A DNA stretch of 28,094 nucleotides from an uncultured Lachnospiraceae bacterium (GCA_910577045.1 CAJTLB010000028.1:1-28094), one strand, 5' to 3'. Shown: positions 5,407 to 14,072, counted from the first letter of the stretch. Made by a program: numbers and translations. The notes: generated by a model not told the origin, from the letters alone.

Positions 5407-6054
5407 ATGAAAAAATCTATTTTACTACTTACAACAATTGTGTCTCTTATTCTAGCAGGTTGTTCTTCGCCAGCTTCTACTCCAGTTGACAATTCTGCAG
5501 AACTAAAAAATCTTCAAGCACAATTAAAAACACTTCAGGCAGAAAATGAATCTCTAAAAGCACAACTTAATGAAATATCAGAAACTACACCAGAAGAAAC
5601 AGTAGCACCTCAACAGGGGGTTTCCATTTCTGTAGGTGATACTATTTCTACAGATAACATAGAAATAACAATCAATAAAGTAGAATTAACCTATGATGTA
5701 TTACCTGATGATACTTCTGGCTTTTACACACATTATGCAGCTGATCCAGGAAATGTTTATATCCATTTAGATGTAGATGTAAAAAACCTCGGAAAACAAA
5801 ATTTAAGTTGTGATAGACTTTTATCTGCTACAGCTGATTATAATAATGGTTACACCTATTCCAGTTTTGCAGCCCCGGAAGATGCTACTACTGGATTTAC
5901 ATATGCAAATATTTCTTCTATAAAACCTTTAGAAACCCGTGGTATTCACTATATTTTCAAATGTCCACAAGAAGTAGAAGAAAGTACTAGTCCTCTATTT
6001 ATAACTATAGAACCATCTGATTCTAAAGATAATTATATTTTAACAATCCGATAA
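5407..6054 (+). CDS. Lipoprotein with DUF4352-type immunoglobulin-like domain, 215 aa
   Basis: The N-terminus is a classic lipoprotein signal: MKK, a hydrophobic run and the lipobox LAGC with the acylated Cys at residue 19, so it is anchored on the outer face of the membrane. Residues about 33-58 form a coiled coil (ELKNLQAQLKTLQAENESLK). Residues 75-213 read as a DUF4352-like beta-sandwich (GDTISTDNIEITINKVEL, then YIHLDVDVKNLG and a DYNNGYTY segment), a fold common in Firmicutes surface lipoproteins. AGGAGG precedes the ATG. As cargo of an integrated element it might alter the cell surface, for example superinfection exclusion, but this is speculative. Confidence 0.85.
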   Translation: MKKSILLLTTIVSLILAGCSSPASTPVDNSAELKNLQAQLKTLQAENESLKAQLNEISETTPEETVAPQQGVSISVGDTISTDNIEITINKVELTYDVLPDDTSGFYTHYAADPGNVYIHLDVDVKNLGKQNLSCDRLLSATADYNNGYTYSSFAAPEDATTGFTYANISSIKPLETRGIHYIFKCPQEVEESTSPLFITIEPSDSKDNYILTIR

Positions 6055-6399
6055 TAAGGAACTTTATATTCTTGATTTTTTTAAGGAAGCCCAGAATTGA
6101 TATTAAAATCTAACTGGCTTCCTTAAATGTCTAAAAACTACCTTAACCACTCAACATCCACTTTTTTGAAATAGAAACAATCAAAGAAACAGATAGTATA
6201 CTTATCATGTATACAACTATAGTTCCTAATATAAAAAATGGTCCTAGCAAGATTACATTGTATTAACCATGCTATTTGCTAGTTCAACAGTAGATATTAT
6301 TAGCCAACAAAACAATTAGAGCAAAATAGAACATAACTTCAAATCCACATATATTTTTACTAAATGCAAAAAGAGGACTGAAGAAAGGAAAAACATATT
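6055..6399. other. Intergenic stretch with an inverted repeat and a decayed membrane ORF
   Basis: No intact gene is seen. An 11-bp perfect inverted repeat (TTAAGGAAGCC at 6081-6091, GGCTTCCTTAA at 6116-6126) could end the lipoprotein transcript, although no U-run follows the hairpin. On the minus strand about 6140-6250, a frame without a convincing start encodes a hydrophobic stretch (FFILGTIVVYMISILSVSLI) and ends in a stop, which looks like the tail of a lost membrane protein. Confidence 0.4.
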
Positions 6400-7356
6400 A
6401 TGAAGAAATTACTCAAATATTTCTTTCTTGGCATTTGGACATTATATTTTGTACTTAGCTTTATTAATCATTCTGCAAACTATGGATTGGACGACTGGAT
6501 AGCAGCTATTTTGATTACACTCCTACCATATATTATTATATGGTTTATTAATTATAAATCAAGAAAAACTAGAACCTTGGTAGTAAAAAATACACCTTCT
6601 ACAGAACCTACTCCTCCAGAAGTTACGTCCAATAATATGGAACCCTATACTTCTATAAACGTTTCTGATACTGAAAGTGAATCAGTAATTTCCAAATCTG
6701 ACGAATCACAGAATATTCAATATATAGAAGTTGATAATGTTATTAAGCATACTGATGGCAAATCCATTACTGATGAAGAAGTATCTTACTTAATGCAAGT
6801 TGGATATGAAGAAGCATTAAAACGAGAAAGTAAAAACGCAAATACTAAATCTTGCAGAACTGAACAAGAAGAACTAAGCTTTCAATTTATGATGAATCAT
6901 GAAAATGATATTCAAAAACACACTATTTCTTTTGAAAAGGCCTATCATCAAGCATACTCTGAAAAAGATTTGAATAAAAAAATTATACTACTACAAAATG
7001 TAATTGATTTATATGAGAAAGAAAAAAAATGGTTTTACAAAACAAAGGGTGGAACAATTTATTTCCAAGATAATTATGAACATTTACATAATTCAAATAA
7101 TGAAGATTTTTCATATATTGACTCAGTAAAAGATGATTTAGAATATAATATTCATATACGAGATTATATTATACCAGAAATAACCCAATTAATAACCTCC
7201 ATGAATGGTATTATGCAAAAGGATATTTATTCACACTTTCCTGATGAACCAAAATCAAATATACAAAAAATTATTCGTGAATTGGAAAGTGATAATATTA
7301 TTCTTCGAACAAAGAAAAGCAATTCCTATTTTTTAACATTGAATCATTTAAAATAA
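6400..7356 (+). CDS. Membrane-anchored protein with C-terminal winged helix, 318 aa
   Basis: Two hydrophobic segments (about residues 5-23 and 33-50) give a membrane anchor. A low-complexity Ser/Thr/Glu linker follows to about residue 115, then a helical middle region. The C-terminal 45 residues (MQKDIYSHFPDEPKSNIQKI, then IRELESDNIIL and SYFLTL) have the layout of a winged helix-turn-helix. No named family is recognised. A membrane protein with a DNA-binding-like end could be a sensor or a replication/partition accessory, but the sequence does not decide. GAAGAAAGGAAAAAC precedes the ATG. Confidence 0.65.
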   Translation: MKKLLKYFFLGIWTLYFVLSFINHSANYGLDDWIAAILITLLPYIIIWFINYKSRKTRTLVVKNTPSTEPTPPEVTSNNMEPYTSINVSDTESESVISKSDESQNIQYIEVDNVIKHTDGKSITDEEVSYLMQVGYEEALKRESKNANTKSCRTEQEELSFQFMMNHENDIQKHTISFEKAYHQAYSEKDLNKKIILLQNVIDLYEKEKKWFYKTKGGTIYFQDNYEHLHNSNNEDFSYIDSVKDDLEYNIHIRDYIIPEITQLITSMNGIMQKDIYSHFPDEPKSNIQKIIRELESDNIILRTKKSNSYFLTLNHLK

Positions 7357-7401
7357 ATAATGAAAACTATGTTAAAAACTAAACGAAAGGAGAATTTTGA
7401 A

Positions 7402-7467
7402 ATGTTAGCAGAAAAGACCTTTATATTGGAAGTGCCTACCAGCAATTACAAATTTTCTTGCTCCTAA
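7402..7467 (+). CDS. Possible 21-aa peptide upstream of the recombinase
   Basis: AAAGGAG nine bases upstream of an ATG opens a 21-codon frame (MLAEKTFILEVPTSNYKFSC and one more residue). It may be a leader peptide or the start of a decayed gene. The ribosome site is the only support. Confidence 0.25.
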   Translation: MLAEKTFILEVPTSNYKFSCS

Positions 7468-7535
7468 CTGCCGCAAGTAGATTGAAACAACTGCTGCTCC
7501 ACTAAAAACCTAAAATAAATACTAGGAGGCAATTT

Positions 7536-9011
7536 ATGAAAAATGGTGCCCTATACATTCGCGTCAGCACTCATATGCAGGATGAGCTTTCCCCTGACGC
7601 CCAAAAACGGCTCCTTCTTGATTACGCCAAAGCAAACCATATTATTGTATCTGAAGATTATATTTTTGAAGAAAAAGGTATTTCTGGAAAAAAAGCAGAT
7701 AAACGTCCTCAATTTCAGCAAATGATTGCTCTTGCCAAAACAAAGCCCACTCCCTTTGATATTATTTTAGTTTGGAAATTCTCACGCTTTGCCAGGAACC
7801 AAGAAGAATCTATTGTATATAAATCTTTGTTAAAGAAACAAGGCGTTGAAGTCCTAAGCGTAAGTGAGCCTGTGGCAGAAGGCCCTTTTGGGAGCTTAAT
7901 TGAACGTATTATTGAATGGATGGATGAATATTACTCTATCCGCCTCTCTGGTGAAGTTATGCGGGGTATGACAGAAAAAGCCCTGCGGGGCGGCTACCAG
8001 GCAAGCCCGCCACTCGGATACCGCATGGAAATCCCCAAAAAACCTCCTGTTATTGTACCAGAGGAAGCTAATGCCATCCGCTATATTTTTGATGCCTATG
8101 CTAACCAGAACAAAGGAATCTTTGAGATAGCGCGCGCTTTAAATGAAATGGGTTATGAAACGCAACGCCACAAACCATTTGAACGCCGTTCTGTAGAATA
8201 CATACTTCAAAATCCTATGTATTGTGGCTTACTTAGATGGAATAGGCATTGTAATGAGACAAATGAGATCAAAGATGAATCTGAATGGATTATCCGAAAA
8301 GGGGAACATCAGGCAATTATTTCCGAGGATTTATTTAATAAAGCCCAAGAACGTTATTATACTGAATACAAGCCAAAGGGGGCAAGGCCTTCTAGCACTT
8401 ATAAACATTGGCTGTCTGGCCTTGTAAAATGCCCTGCCTGTGGCCGCACCATGATTGCTAAAGCAGTAAAATCTTCTGGGAGAATCCTATTCTATTTTAC
8501 TTGTTATGGATATAGCAAAGGGAAATGTGCCGCCAAAACTTCAGTTGCTGCTACTAAGTTAGAGCCTGCTGTGCTCTCTTCTATCCAAGAAGCCTTCCAG
8601 GCAGAAACCTTTTCCTATAGCAATCTTATCTCCCCTAGGCAGCCTGAATCTACTTCTGCAGAACAAAAACGTATTAACGATTTAATCCACAGAGTTACTT
8701 TTAAGGAACAGCGTGCCCGTGACGCATATATCAATGGTATTGATACTATGGAAGAATATAAAAAGAACAAGCTTCGGTTACAGGAAGAACGGCAGCGGCT
8801 AGAACAAAAACTTGCCCTTCTCTCTCCTATAAAGCCAAATCTTTCCCCTTCAGAAGTAAAGCAGCTAATGCAAAAACGCTTGAAAAGTGTCTATGATGTG
8901 CTTCTATCTAATGCTGATATTCCCACGAAAAACTCTACGCTCAAAAATGTAGTAGAAAAGATTATCTATAATAAAGAAACAGATACGGTAAAGCTCTATT
9001 ACTATTCTTAA
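7536..9011 (+). CDS. Large serine recombinase (site-specific integrase), 491 aa
   Basis: Residues 3-145 are the resolvase/invertase catalytic domain: YIRVST carries the nucleophilic serine (Ser11) and WKFSRFARN the active-site arginines. Residues about 155-250 are the Recombinase domain (GYQASPPLGYRMEI, GIFEIARALNEMGYET, VEYILQNPMYCGLLRWNR). Residues about 290-335 are a zinc ribbon (CPACGR then C and C further on). A coiled coil (about 370-420) precedes the C-terminal tail. This is the complete large-serine-integrase layout at normal length. AGGAGG precedes the ATG. It is the last gene before a truncated host gene, so it most likely integrated the element there; excision would need a partner directionality factor, which I cannot identify here. 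Confidence 0.95.
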   Translation: MKNGALYIRVSTHMQDELSPDAQKRLLLDYAKANHIIVSEDYIFEEKGISGKKADKRPQFQQMIALAKTKPTPFDIILVWKFSRFARNQEESIVYKSLLKKQGVEVLSVSEPVAEGPFGSLIERIIEWMDEYYSIRLSGEVMRGMTEKALRGGYQASPPLGYRMEIPKKPPVIVPEEANAIRYIFDAYANQNKGIFEIARALNEMGYETQRHKPFERRSVEYILQNPMYCGLLRWNRHCNETNEIKDESEWIIRKGEHQAIISEDLFNKAQERYYTEYKPKGARPSSTYKHWLSGLVKCPACGRTMIAKAVKSSGRILFYFTCYGYSKGKCAAKTSVAATKLEPAVLSSIQEAFQAETFSYSNLISPRQPESTSAEQKRINDLIHRVTFKEQRARDAYINGIDTMEEYKKNKLRLQEERQRLEQKLALLSPIKPNLSPSEVKQLMQKRLKSVYDVLLSNADIPTKNSTLKNVVEKIIYNKETDTVKLYYYS

Positions 9012-9055
9012 TTTTTTTCTTTAAAATTGTATGTTGTTACAATAAGGTTGACACA
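9012..9055. other. Probable right attachment junction (attR)
   Basis: Between the recombinase stop at 9011 and the conserved LTQWGSK coding start of the host protein (from about 9046) lies a short AT-rich stretch without a start codon or ribosome site. The crossover must lie here if the element split the host gene. The core cannot be fixed because the left end is not in the window. Confidence 0.55.
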
Positions 9056-9434
9056 ATGGGGATCAAAAAGCCTTGGTGATCAAGGGTATTCCCCTATTGA
9101 GATTATTCGCCATTTTTATGGCTCAGATATGTATATTAATACGGCAGAACAAATCTCTGGCGTCCCTTCTTCATGGCCTGGCTATACTTTAACAATTGGC
9201 TCCTCTGGTGACAAAGTGCGCCAAATGCAGGAACACCTTGATGTAATTGCCGAGGTTTACTCTGCTATTCCCAGGATTGCTGCTGATGGTATCTATGGCC
9301 CTATGACTCAAAGTGCTGTTAAAGAATTCCAATCTATTTTTGGCTTGCCACAAACAGGAGAAGTGGATTTTGCCACATGGTACAAAATTTCACAAATCTA
9401 TGTTGGGATTAGCAGGATTGCAGAACTAAATTAG
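9027..9434 (+). pseudogene. 3' fragment of a spore cortex-lytic-type peptidoglycan-binding protein
   Basis: The fragment begins in mid-protein (LTQWGSKSLGDQGYSPIEII) and continues through a peptidoglycan-binding type 1 domain (about residues 55-125: LTIGSSGDKVRQMQEHLDVI, DGIYGPMTQSAVKEFQSIFG, TGEVDFATWYKISQIYV). In Clostridia this C-terminal half belongs to SleC-like or related secreted spore/cell-wall proteins of 350-480 aa. There is no ATG or ribosome site; the frame can only open at TTG. The upstream portion is missing because the recombinase element sits directly before it. The host gene would be restored if the element excised. Exact family membership is from memory of the motif. Confidence 0.7.
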
Positions 9435-9449
9435 TTTACAAAACTCTTG

Positions 9450-9478
9450 TTTACTTTCTTCCTCTCCTATACTATAAT
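9450..9478 (+). promoter_or_regulatory. Promoter of the nucleotidyltransferase gene
   Basis: TTTACT (9450-9455), 17 bases, TATAAT (9473-9478), followed by a 38-base leader and GGAGGAG. Confidence 0.7.
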
Positions 9479-9516
9479 AAAACTAAGAACTGCATTAAAT
9501 AACTGGAGGAGAAGAA

Positions 9517-10434
9517 ATGAAAAAGAATGTATTAGTAATTATGGCAGCAGGAATTGGCAGCCGTTTTGGGGGAATTAAACAACTTACCCCTGTTGGTCCG
9601 GGAGGCGAAATTATTATGGAATATTCTATTTATGATGCCATCCGGGCCGGATTTAAAAAAATTATTTTTATTATCCGCAAAGATATTGAAGAAGATTTTA
9701 AAACAATTATTGGAAACCGTATTTCAAAATATATTGAAACAGAATATGTCCTACAAGATATTAATCATCTCCCTAACGGTTTTCAAAAACCAGAGGGCAG
9801 GACAAAACCATGGGGGACTGGACAAGCAATTTTAAGTTGTATAGGCAAAATTGATGCTCCATTTGCTGTAATTAATGCAGATGACTACTATGGAAGAGAA
9901 GGCTTCCAAGCCATTTATAATTTTCTTTCTAATCCAGTGGAAACAAAGAAAAAATACCATTTCTGCATGGCAGGTTTTGTACTAGGCAACACCTTAAGCG
10001 AATATGGAGCTGTTACACGGGGGGTTTGTAAGGTAAATGCAGATGGCAGCCTTGCAGATATTGTAGAAACTTCAAATATTTATAAAGATGGTTCTTCTGC
10101 TTATGTAGAAAAAAACGGAAGGCAGCCTATTGATTTTAACAGCCCAGTATCTATGAATATGTGGGGTTTTACACCAGAAATCCTTACAGAACTTTATAAC
10201 CGTTTTCCTGCATTTTTGGAGCGTTCCAAATCTAACCCACTAACTGCTGAATATTTACTCCCTGAAGTTGTAGATAACCTAATTAAAGAAGGGCTTGCTA
10301 CTGTTAGCGTACTTCATACCAACGACAAGTGGTTTGGTGTCACCTACCAAGAAGATAAACAATTTGTAATGGATTCTTTTACTGCGCTTACAGAGCAAGG
10401 CGTTTATCCAAAATATTTGTTTCCTGATAAATAA
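9517..10434 (+). CDS. Sugar-1-phosphate nucleotidyltransferase family protein, 305 aa
   Basis: The N-terminus VLVIMAAGIGSRFGGIKQLT is the nucleotide-binding signature of NTP_transferase enzymes, with the proline-containing VGPGGEIIMEYSIYDAI following. NADDYYGREGF holds the metal-binding aspartates, and the C-terminal part has KWFGVTYQEDKQFV. The family joins NTP to a sugar 1-phosphate (or a related phosphorylated compound) in the cytosol; the substrate cannot be read from sequence. In Clostridia similar enzymes often pair with a choline/aminoglycoside-kinase-like protein, which is absent here. GGAGGAG precedes the ATG and the BTAD regulator follows after 34 bases, likely in one transcript. 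Confidence 0.8.
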   Translation: MKKNVLVIMAAGIGSRFGGIKQLTPVGPGGEIIMEYSIYDAIRAGFKKIIFIIRKDIEEDFKTIIGNRISKYIETEYVLQDINHLPNGFQKPEGRTKPWGTGQAILSCIGKIDAPFAVINADDYYGREGFQAIYNFLSNPVETKKKYHFCMAGFVLGNTLSEYGAVTRGVCKVNADGSLADIVETSNIYKDGSSAYVEKNGRQPIDFNSPVSMNMWGFTPEILTELYNRFPAFLERSKSNPLTAEYLLPEVVDNLIKEGLATVSVLHTNDKWFGVTYQEDKQFVMDSFTALTEQGVYPKYLFPDK

Positions 10435-10468
10435 CATAAAAGCGTTCAAAGGAGGCGTCAAAAAAAGC

Positions 10469-11632
10469 ATGGTACAGACTACTCTTCCGCTTATTCAAAT
10501 CCGTATGCTTGGGACATGCTCTATTACAGTCCAAGACTATTCTTTAAGGGCAACTGATAGCCACTCTAAAAAATTATGGATTTTATTTTGTTATATGGCT
10601 CTTTACCGCAGCAGGGAAATTCATCTAACAGAGTATATTGACCTGCTGTGGGATAAACAAAAAAGCAATAATCCATCCAGCGCCTTAAAAACCTTAATGC
10701 ACCGGCTTAGAAAGCTTTTAGAGCCCCTTAATTACCCAATTCCTATTATTCTTCCGCACCATGGTACATATGCTTTTAACCAGGCAATCCCCTGCAATAT
10801 TGATGTAGAAGAATTTACAAAACAATGTAAAGAATCTGATAACTGGAAAGAAACAGAAGAATATGAACTAAAAATGCGGCAAGCACTTATCCTCTATCAA
10901 GGGGAATTTATCCCTGATGGCAGAGAAAATAATTGGGTATCTTCTTTAAATGCTCAATACCATGCCCTTTATCTCCATGCTATCCAGGCTATGCTGGATC
11001 AATTAATATGTAATGAAAGATATGCACAAGCTGCTAATCTATGTTGGCAGGCACTTACCTATGCACCCTATGAAGAAAACTTGCATTATTTTCTTATCTA
11101 TTCTTTGCATCTTTCTGGGAGCCAACAAGCTGCTATTGTACAATATAATACTTCACGAGACCTATTTTTATCCCGTCTCTCTAAGTATCCTTCAAAGAAA
11201 TTTGAAGAATTATATAAACTTATTACAGCAAGCCGGAATAATATAGAAACAGATATTGAGCTTATTCAAGAAAGTTTAACAGAACACAACCCAAAAGGCA
11301 CCTTTTTCTGTGAATATGAAATATTTAAAGAACTTTACCGTTTAGAAACCCGTATTGTAAAAAGGACACAGAGTACTATCTTTCTGTGCCTAATTACTAT
11401 TACAGATGCTTCTAATCAGTCCTATGAAATGCTTTATTTAAAAAATGCTATTTTAAATTCTTTGCGGGGCTGTGATATTTTTACCCGTTATAGTTCATCC
11501 CAATACTTACTATTAATTCCTGCGCCAAATGCTGAATTAATTACTCAAATTATTAATCGGATTATGGAACACTATTATTCTAATAAAGCAAATGGCACTA
11601 TTGAATATGCCGTTCGGCAATTACAAGGTTAA
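10469..11632 (+). CDS. BTAD-type transcriptional regulator with GGDEF-like tail, 387 aa
   Basis: Residues 8-95 form an OmpR-like winged helix (IRMLGTCSITVQDYSL, LWILFCYMALYRSREIHLTE, LKTLMHRLRKLLE). Residues 105-245 are a bacterial transcriptional activator (BTAD) TPR domain (YQGEFIPDGRENNWVSSLNA, YAQAANLCWQALTYAPYEEN). The last 90 residues (FLCLITITD, NAILNSLRGCDIFTRYSSSQ, YLLLIPAPN) resemble a GGDEF domain without the GG[D/E]EF loop, so it would not make cyclic di-GMP. It may act as a ligand sensor. GGAGG precedes the ATG by an unusually long spacer. It may regulate its neighbour, the nucleotidyltransferase, but no binding site is evident. Confidence 0.75.
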   Translation: MVQTTLPLIQIRMLGTCSITVQDYSLRATDSHSKKLWILFCYMALYRSREIHLTEYIDLLWDKQKSNNPSSALKTLMHRLRKLLEPLNYPIPIILPHHGTYAFNQAIPCNIDVEEFTKQCKESDNWKETEEYELKMRQALILYQGEFIPDGRENNWVSSLNAQYHALYLHAIQAMLDQLICNERYAQAANLCWQALTYAPYEENLHYFLIYSLHLSGSQQAAIVQYNTSRDLFLSRLSKYPSKKFEELYKLITASRNNIETDIELIQESLTEHNPKGTFFCEYEIFKELYRLETRIVKRTQSTIFLCLITITDASNQSYEMLYLKNAILNSLRGCDIFTRYSSSQYLLLIPAPNAELITQIINRIMEHYYSNKANGTIEYAVRQLQG

Positions 11633-11648
11633 ATTTTTCATAATGGAA

Positions 11649-12470
11649 CTATAATGAAATATCTACTACACTCCCTATATCCACTGGCGTGGCATCTACT
11701 GCTGCGCCTAAACTGCCTTCTATAGTAGTTGCCGCAGCAGCAGATGCACCGTCTATACTTACTGTAACGCCATCTACCTGCCCTGCTTCTATAGCCATTT
11801 GTTCTCTGCTTAATTCATCTAAAGACGCTTTTAAACTAAGAATTTCACTACTGTCGGCAGAATATCCCTGCTCACGCATAATTGCTATTCTTCCTTTTAA
11901 ATAATCCATATTAGCCTCTGTAATTTTTCCACGCTCTTTGTTCCGGTTTGTTTTTTCCTTTAGTTTCAGTTCCTGCCATTCTCGTTTTTCTTTCTGAACC
12001 TGCATAAGCTCTTTTTGTTGGATCTCTTGCCTTATTTGTTGCTCTTTCCTAGCAATTTCTCTGTGAACCTCCACTTTCCTTTTTACACTGTCAGTACCTT
12101 CCTCCCGTTCCATATTCTTTTTTTCCATTTCCTCTTCTTTTAAGTTCTTTACCTTTTTTGATGCAACTTGGACCATTCTTCTTGCATGGAGAATTGCATT
12201 GGACAGTTCTCTTTCATTATACATGCCTGTTCCTTCACATCTCCTTAAGGTGCTTAATTTTGTCCTTGCACTCGCTAATACTAAAGCAGCACTTTTTGAT
12301 TTTGAGGCACGTACAATCCGCGCTGAAATTTCTCTATGGTTATAATTCAAACGCTTTTTCTTTACCTTATTTTTAGATGAATTGCAGGCTTTTGATGACC
12401 TACTTGGACTCTTCGCATTTTTCTCTGTATATCCTGTAATACTTGCTGACAATTGTTCTACTTTATTCAA
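11649..12470 (-). CDS. Basic coiled-coil hypothetical protein, 273 aa
   Basis: A basic N-terminal half (NYNHREISARIVRASKSKSA, RRCEGTGMYNERELSNAI) is followed by a long coiled coil of charged residues (about 115-190) and a glycine/alanine-rich end (GASAAAATTIEGSLGAAV). I recognise it only as a conserved Lachnospiraceae-type protein without an assigned function. The start is TTG at 12470 with a G-rich ribosome-site-like run just upstream, which is also the 3' arm of the terminator-like hairpin at 12469-12526; no ATG in the first 80 codons fits better. It is the last gene of the leftward chromosomal run and is convergent with the BTAD gene. Confidence 0.6.
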   Translation of the reverse strand: MNKVEQLSASITGYTEKNAKSPSRSSKACNSSKNKVKKKRLNYNHREISARIVRASKSKSAALVLASARTKLSTLRRCEGTGMYNERELSNAILHARRMVQVASKKVKNLKEEEMEKKNMEREEGTDSVKRKVEVHREIARKEQQIRQEIQQKELMQVQKEKREWQELKLKEKTNRNKERGKITEANMDYLKGRIAIMREQGYSADSSEILSLKASLDELSREQMAIEAGQVDGVTVSIDGASAAAATTIEGSLGAAVDATPVDIGSVVDISL

Positions 12471-12526
12471 AAAAATTCCCCCCTATCTTGCCTATGCTAT
12501 TATCTATAACATCGGCAAAATAGGGG
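12469..12526 (-). terminator. Rho-independent terminator after threonine aldolase
   Basis: On the minus strand CCCCTAT-TTTGCC (12514-12526 region) pairs with GGCAAGATAGGGG (about 12480-12492), closed over a 20-base loop, followed after GGAA by seven Ts. The last T's form part of the TTG start of the next gene and the G-run would serve as its ribosome site. Confidence 0.7.
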
Positions 12527-12532
12527 AAAACA

Positions 12533-13570
12533 TTAATATTGCTTAAAAATTTCTTTTATTAAACTATCCACATCTTCCTCTTTTGTAGCCCAAGAAGTAC
12601 AAAAACGTACTGCGCTATGTTCTTTATCAATTCTTTGTTGATAAGAAAAACTATATTGCTTCTTTAATTCTTCTAGCCTTATATCAGGCAAAATTGGGAA
12701 AATCTGGTTTGTTTTATTTTCAACTAAGAATGGATAACCCGCTTTTTCAAATGCCTCCCTTAATCTATCTGCCAAACTAACAGCATAACTAGAAATTTCC
12801 ATATAAAGATCATTTTCAAATAACACTTGAAATTGAATCCCAAGTAAACGCCCTTTTGCTAACATTCCGCCTTTTTGTTTTATTAAATACCGAAAATCTG
12901 GCTTTAATTCAGGATTGGTAATAACCACAGCTTCTCCAAATAATGTGCCTACCTTAGTCCCGCCTATATAAAATACATCACATAACCTTGCAATATCCTG
13001 CATAGATAATGTATTATCTTCTGCTGCCAAACCATATCCTAATCTTGCCCCATCCATATAAAGGTATAAATGGTTCTCCCTACAAACACTTGATAATTTT
13101 TCCAGCTCTTCTTTACTATAAATGGCCCCTAATTCTGTAGGGTTCGAAATATATACCATTTTAGGCTGTACCATATGTTCATGGCTCTCATCTATTTTAT
13201 GGGCTTGTACACAATCAAATACCTGTTTTGCTGTTATTTTTCCATCTATAGAGGGAAAAGCAATTATTTTATGCCCACATGCTTCTATTGATCCTGTTTC
13301 ATGTACATGGATATGCGCCACAGAGGATGCCATAACTCCTTGATGTGGTCGAAGAGCTGCCGCAATTACTGTTAGGTTCGCCTGTGTACCTCCTACTAAA
13401 AAATGTACATCTGCTTCTTCTGCACCAAATTTACTACGGATTAATTTTCTAGCTTCTTCACAATAGTCATCTTCTCCATACCCGGCCGTTTGCAGCATAT
13501 TTGTCTGTAATAACCGTTCCATAATACTAGGATGTGCGCCTTCACTATAATCACAATTAAAACGAACCAC
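12533..13570 (-). CDS. ltaE: Low-specificity L-threonine aldolase, 345 aa
   Basis: PLP-dependent aldolase of the beta-eliminating lyase fold, cleaving L-threonine (and allo-threonine) to glycine and acetaldehyde. Signatures: GGTQANLTVIAAALRPHQGV at about residue 59, HIHVHETGSIEA near 85, YISNPTELGAIYSKEEL near 144, LYMDGARLGYGL near 170, and YIGGTKVGTLFGEAVV near 205 with the PLP-binding lysine (GGTK). Length is normal. The start is GTG with AGGAGAAG upstream. It lies 55 bases after the split threonine/serine exporter pair, so it may be cotranscribed and use threonine as substrate; a strong terminator follows. Confidence 0.9.
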   Translation of the reverse strand: MVRFNCDYSEGAHPSIMERLLQTNMLQTAGYGEDDYCEEARKLIRSKFGAEEADVHFLVGGTQANLTVIAAALRPHQGVMASSVAHIHVHETGSIEACGHKIIAFPSIDGKITAKQVFDCVQAHKIDESHEHMVQPKMVYISNPTELGAIYSKEELEKLSSVCRENHLYLYMDGARLGYGLAAEDNTLSMQDIARLCDVFYIGGTKVGTLFGEAVVITNPELKPDFRYLIKQKGGMLAKGRLLGIQFQVLFENDLYMEISSYAVSLADRLREAFEKAGYPFLVENKTNQIFPILPDIRLEELKKQYSFSYQQRIDKEHSAVRFCTSWATKEEDVDSLIKEIFKQY

Positions 13571-13625
13571 TTTTCTTCTCCTTTTGTATCACTTTTATTT
13601 ATTATTTTATCCTTATTCCTACTTT

Positions 13626-14051
13626 TTATTTTCTATGCGTATTCATTAAGCGGAATATAGAATCTGTTATAAAAATCGCTACTGCAATAGCTCCTGCTAT
13701 TAATAAGGTTTCCTGTAAATTCTTATATACTTGTGCTGAAGTCTCCATCATTAAACTATATGCTGTCCGATACATACCTGCCCCTGGAACCACAGGAAGG
13801 ATCCCTCCTATTAAAAATACAGTTACAGGCGCTTTTAATGCACGCGCACTAATATGTGATAATAATGATATAATACTTGCTGACCCAAAACTTGACATTA
13901 CTGGTGTATATCCATAGCGGGACATAAGCAGATAAACCAGCCAGCCTGTTGCCCCTATTACACTCGTATGGATTAAAAGCTTTTTAGGGACTTCCATTAC
14001 GGTAGAAAAACCAAGTACTGCCACAAATGCCCCTAATACCTGAATAATCAT
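13626..14051 (-). CDS. Threonine/serine exporter, C-terminal subunit (ThrE2-like, DUF3815)
   Basis: A 141-aa protein with four hydrophobic segments (VLGAFVAVLGFSTV, IGATGWLVYLLM, FLIGGILPVVPGAGMYRTAY, LLIAGAIAVAIFIT). GGILPVVPGAGMYRTAY is the hallmark loop of this family. With the 259-aa protein just upstream it makes the split form of ThrE-type exporters, which secrete threonine and serine across the inner membrane. The gap to the partner is 21 bases and it precedes the threonine aldolase gene, so threonine handling is a coherent theme; transport substrate is inferred from the family. Confidence 0.88.
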   Translation of the reverse strand: MIIQVLGAFVAVLGFSTVMEVPKKLLIHTSVIGATGWLVYLLMSRYGYTPVMSSFGSASIISLLSHISARALKAPVTVFLIGGILPVVPGAGMYRTAYSLMMETSAQVYKNLQETLLIAGAIAVAIFITDSIFRLMNTHRK

Positions 14052-14072
14052 ATCTATATTCTTCCTTTTTTC

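Larger units (their letters stand above)
1..9050 (+). mobile_element. Right-hand part of a serine-recombinase integrated element
   Basis: The stretch is AT-rich and made of small regulator and accessory genes, with a large serine recombinase as the last gene. Immediately after the recombinase stop, a peptidoglycan-binding protein resumes in mid-protein, which is the picture expected where an element has entered a host gene. An AntA/KilAC antirepressor, several Xre repressors and RHH proteins suggest a phage-derived or phage-satellite/integrative element. No structural, terminase or conjugation genes are visible. The left boundary is outside the window and no copy of the missing 5' half of the target gene is seen. 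The extent is inferred from gene content. Confidence 0.7.
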
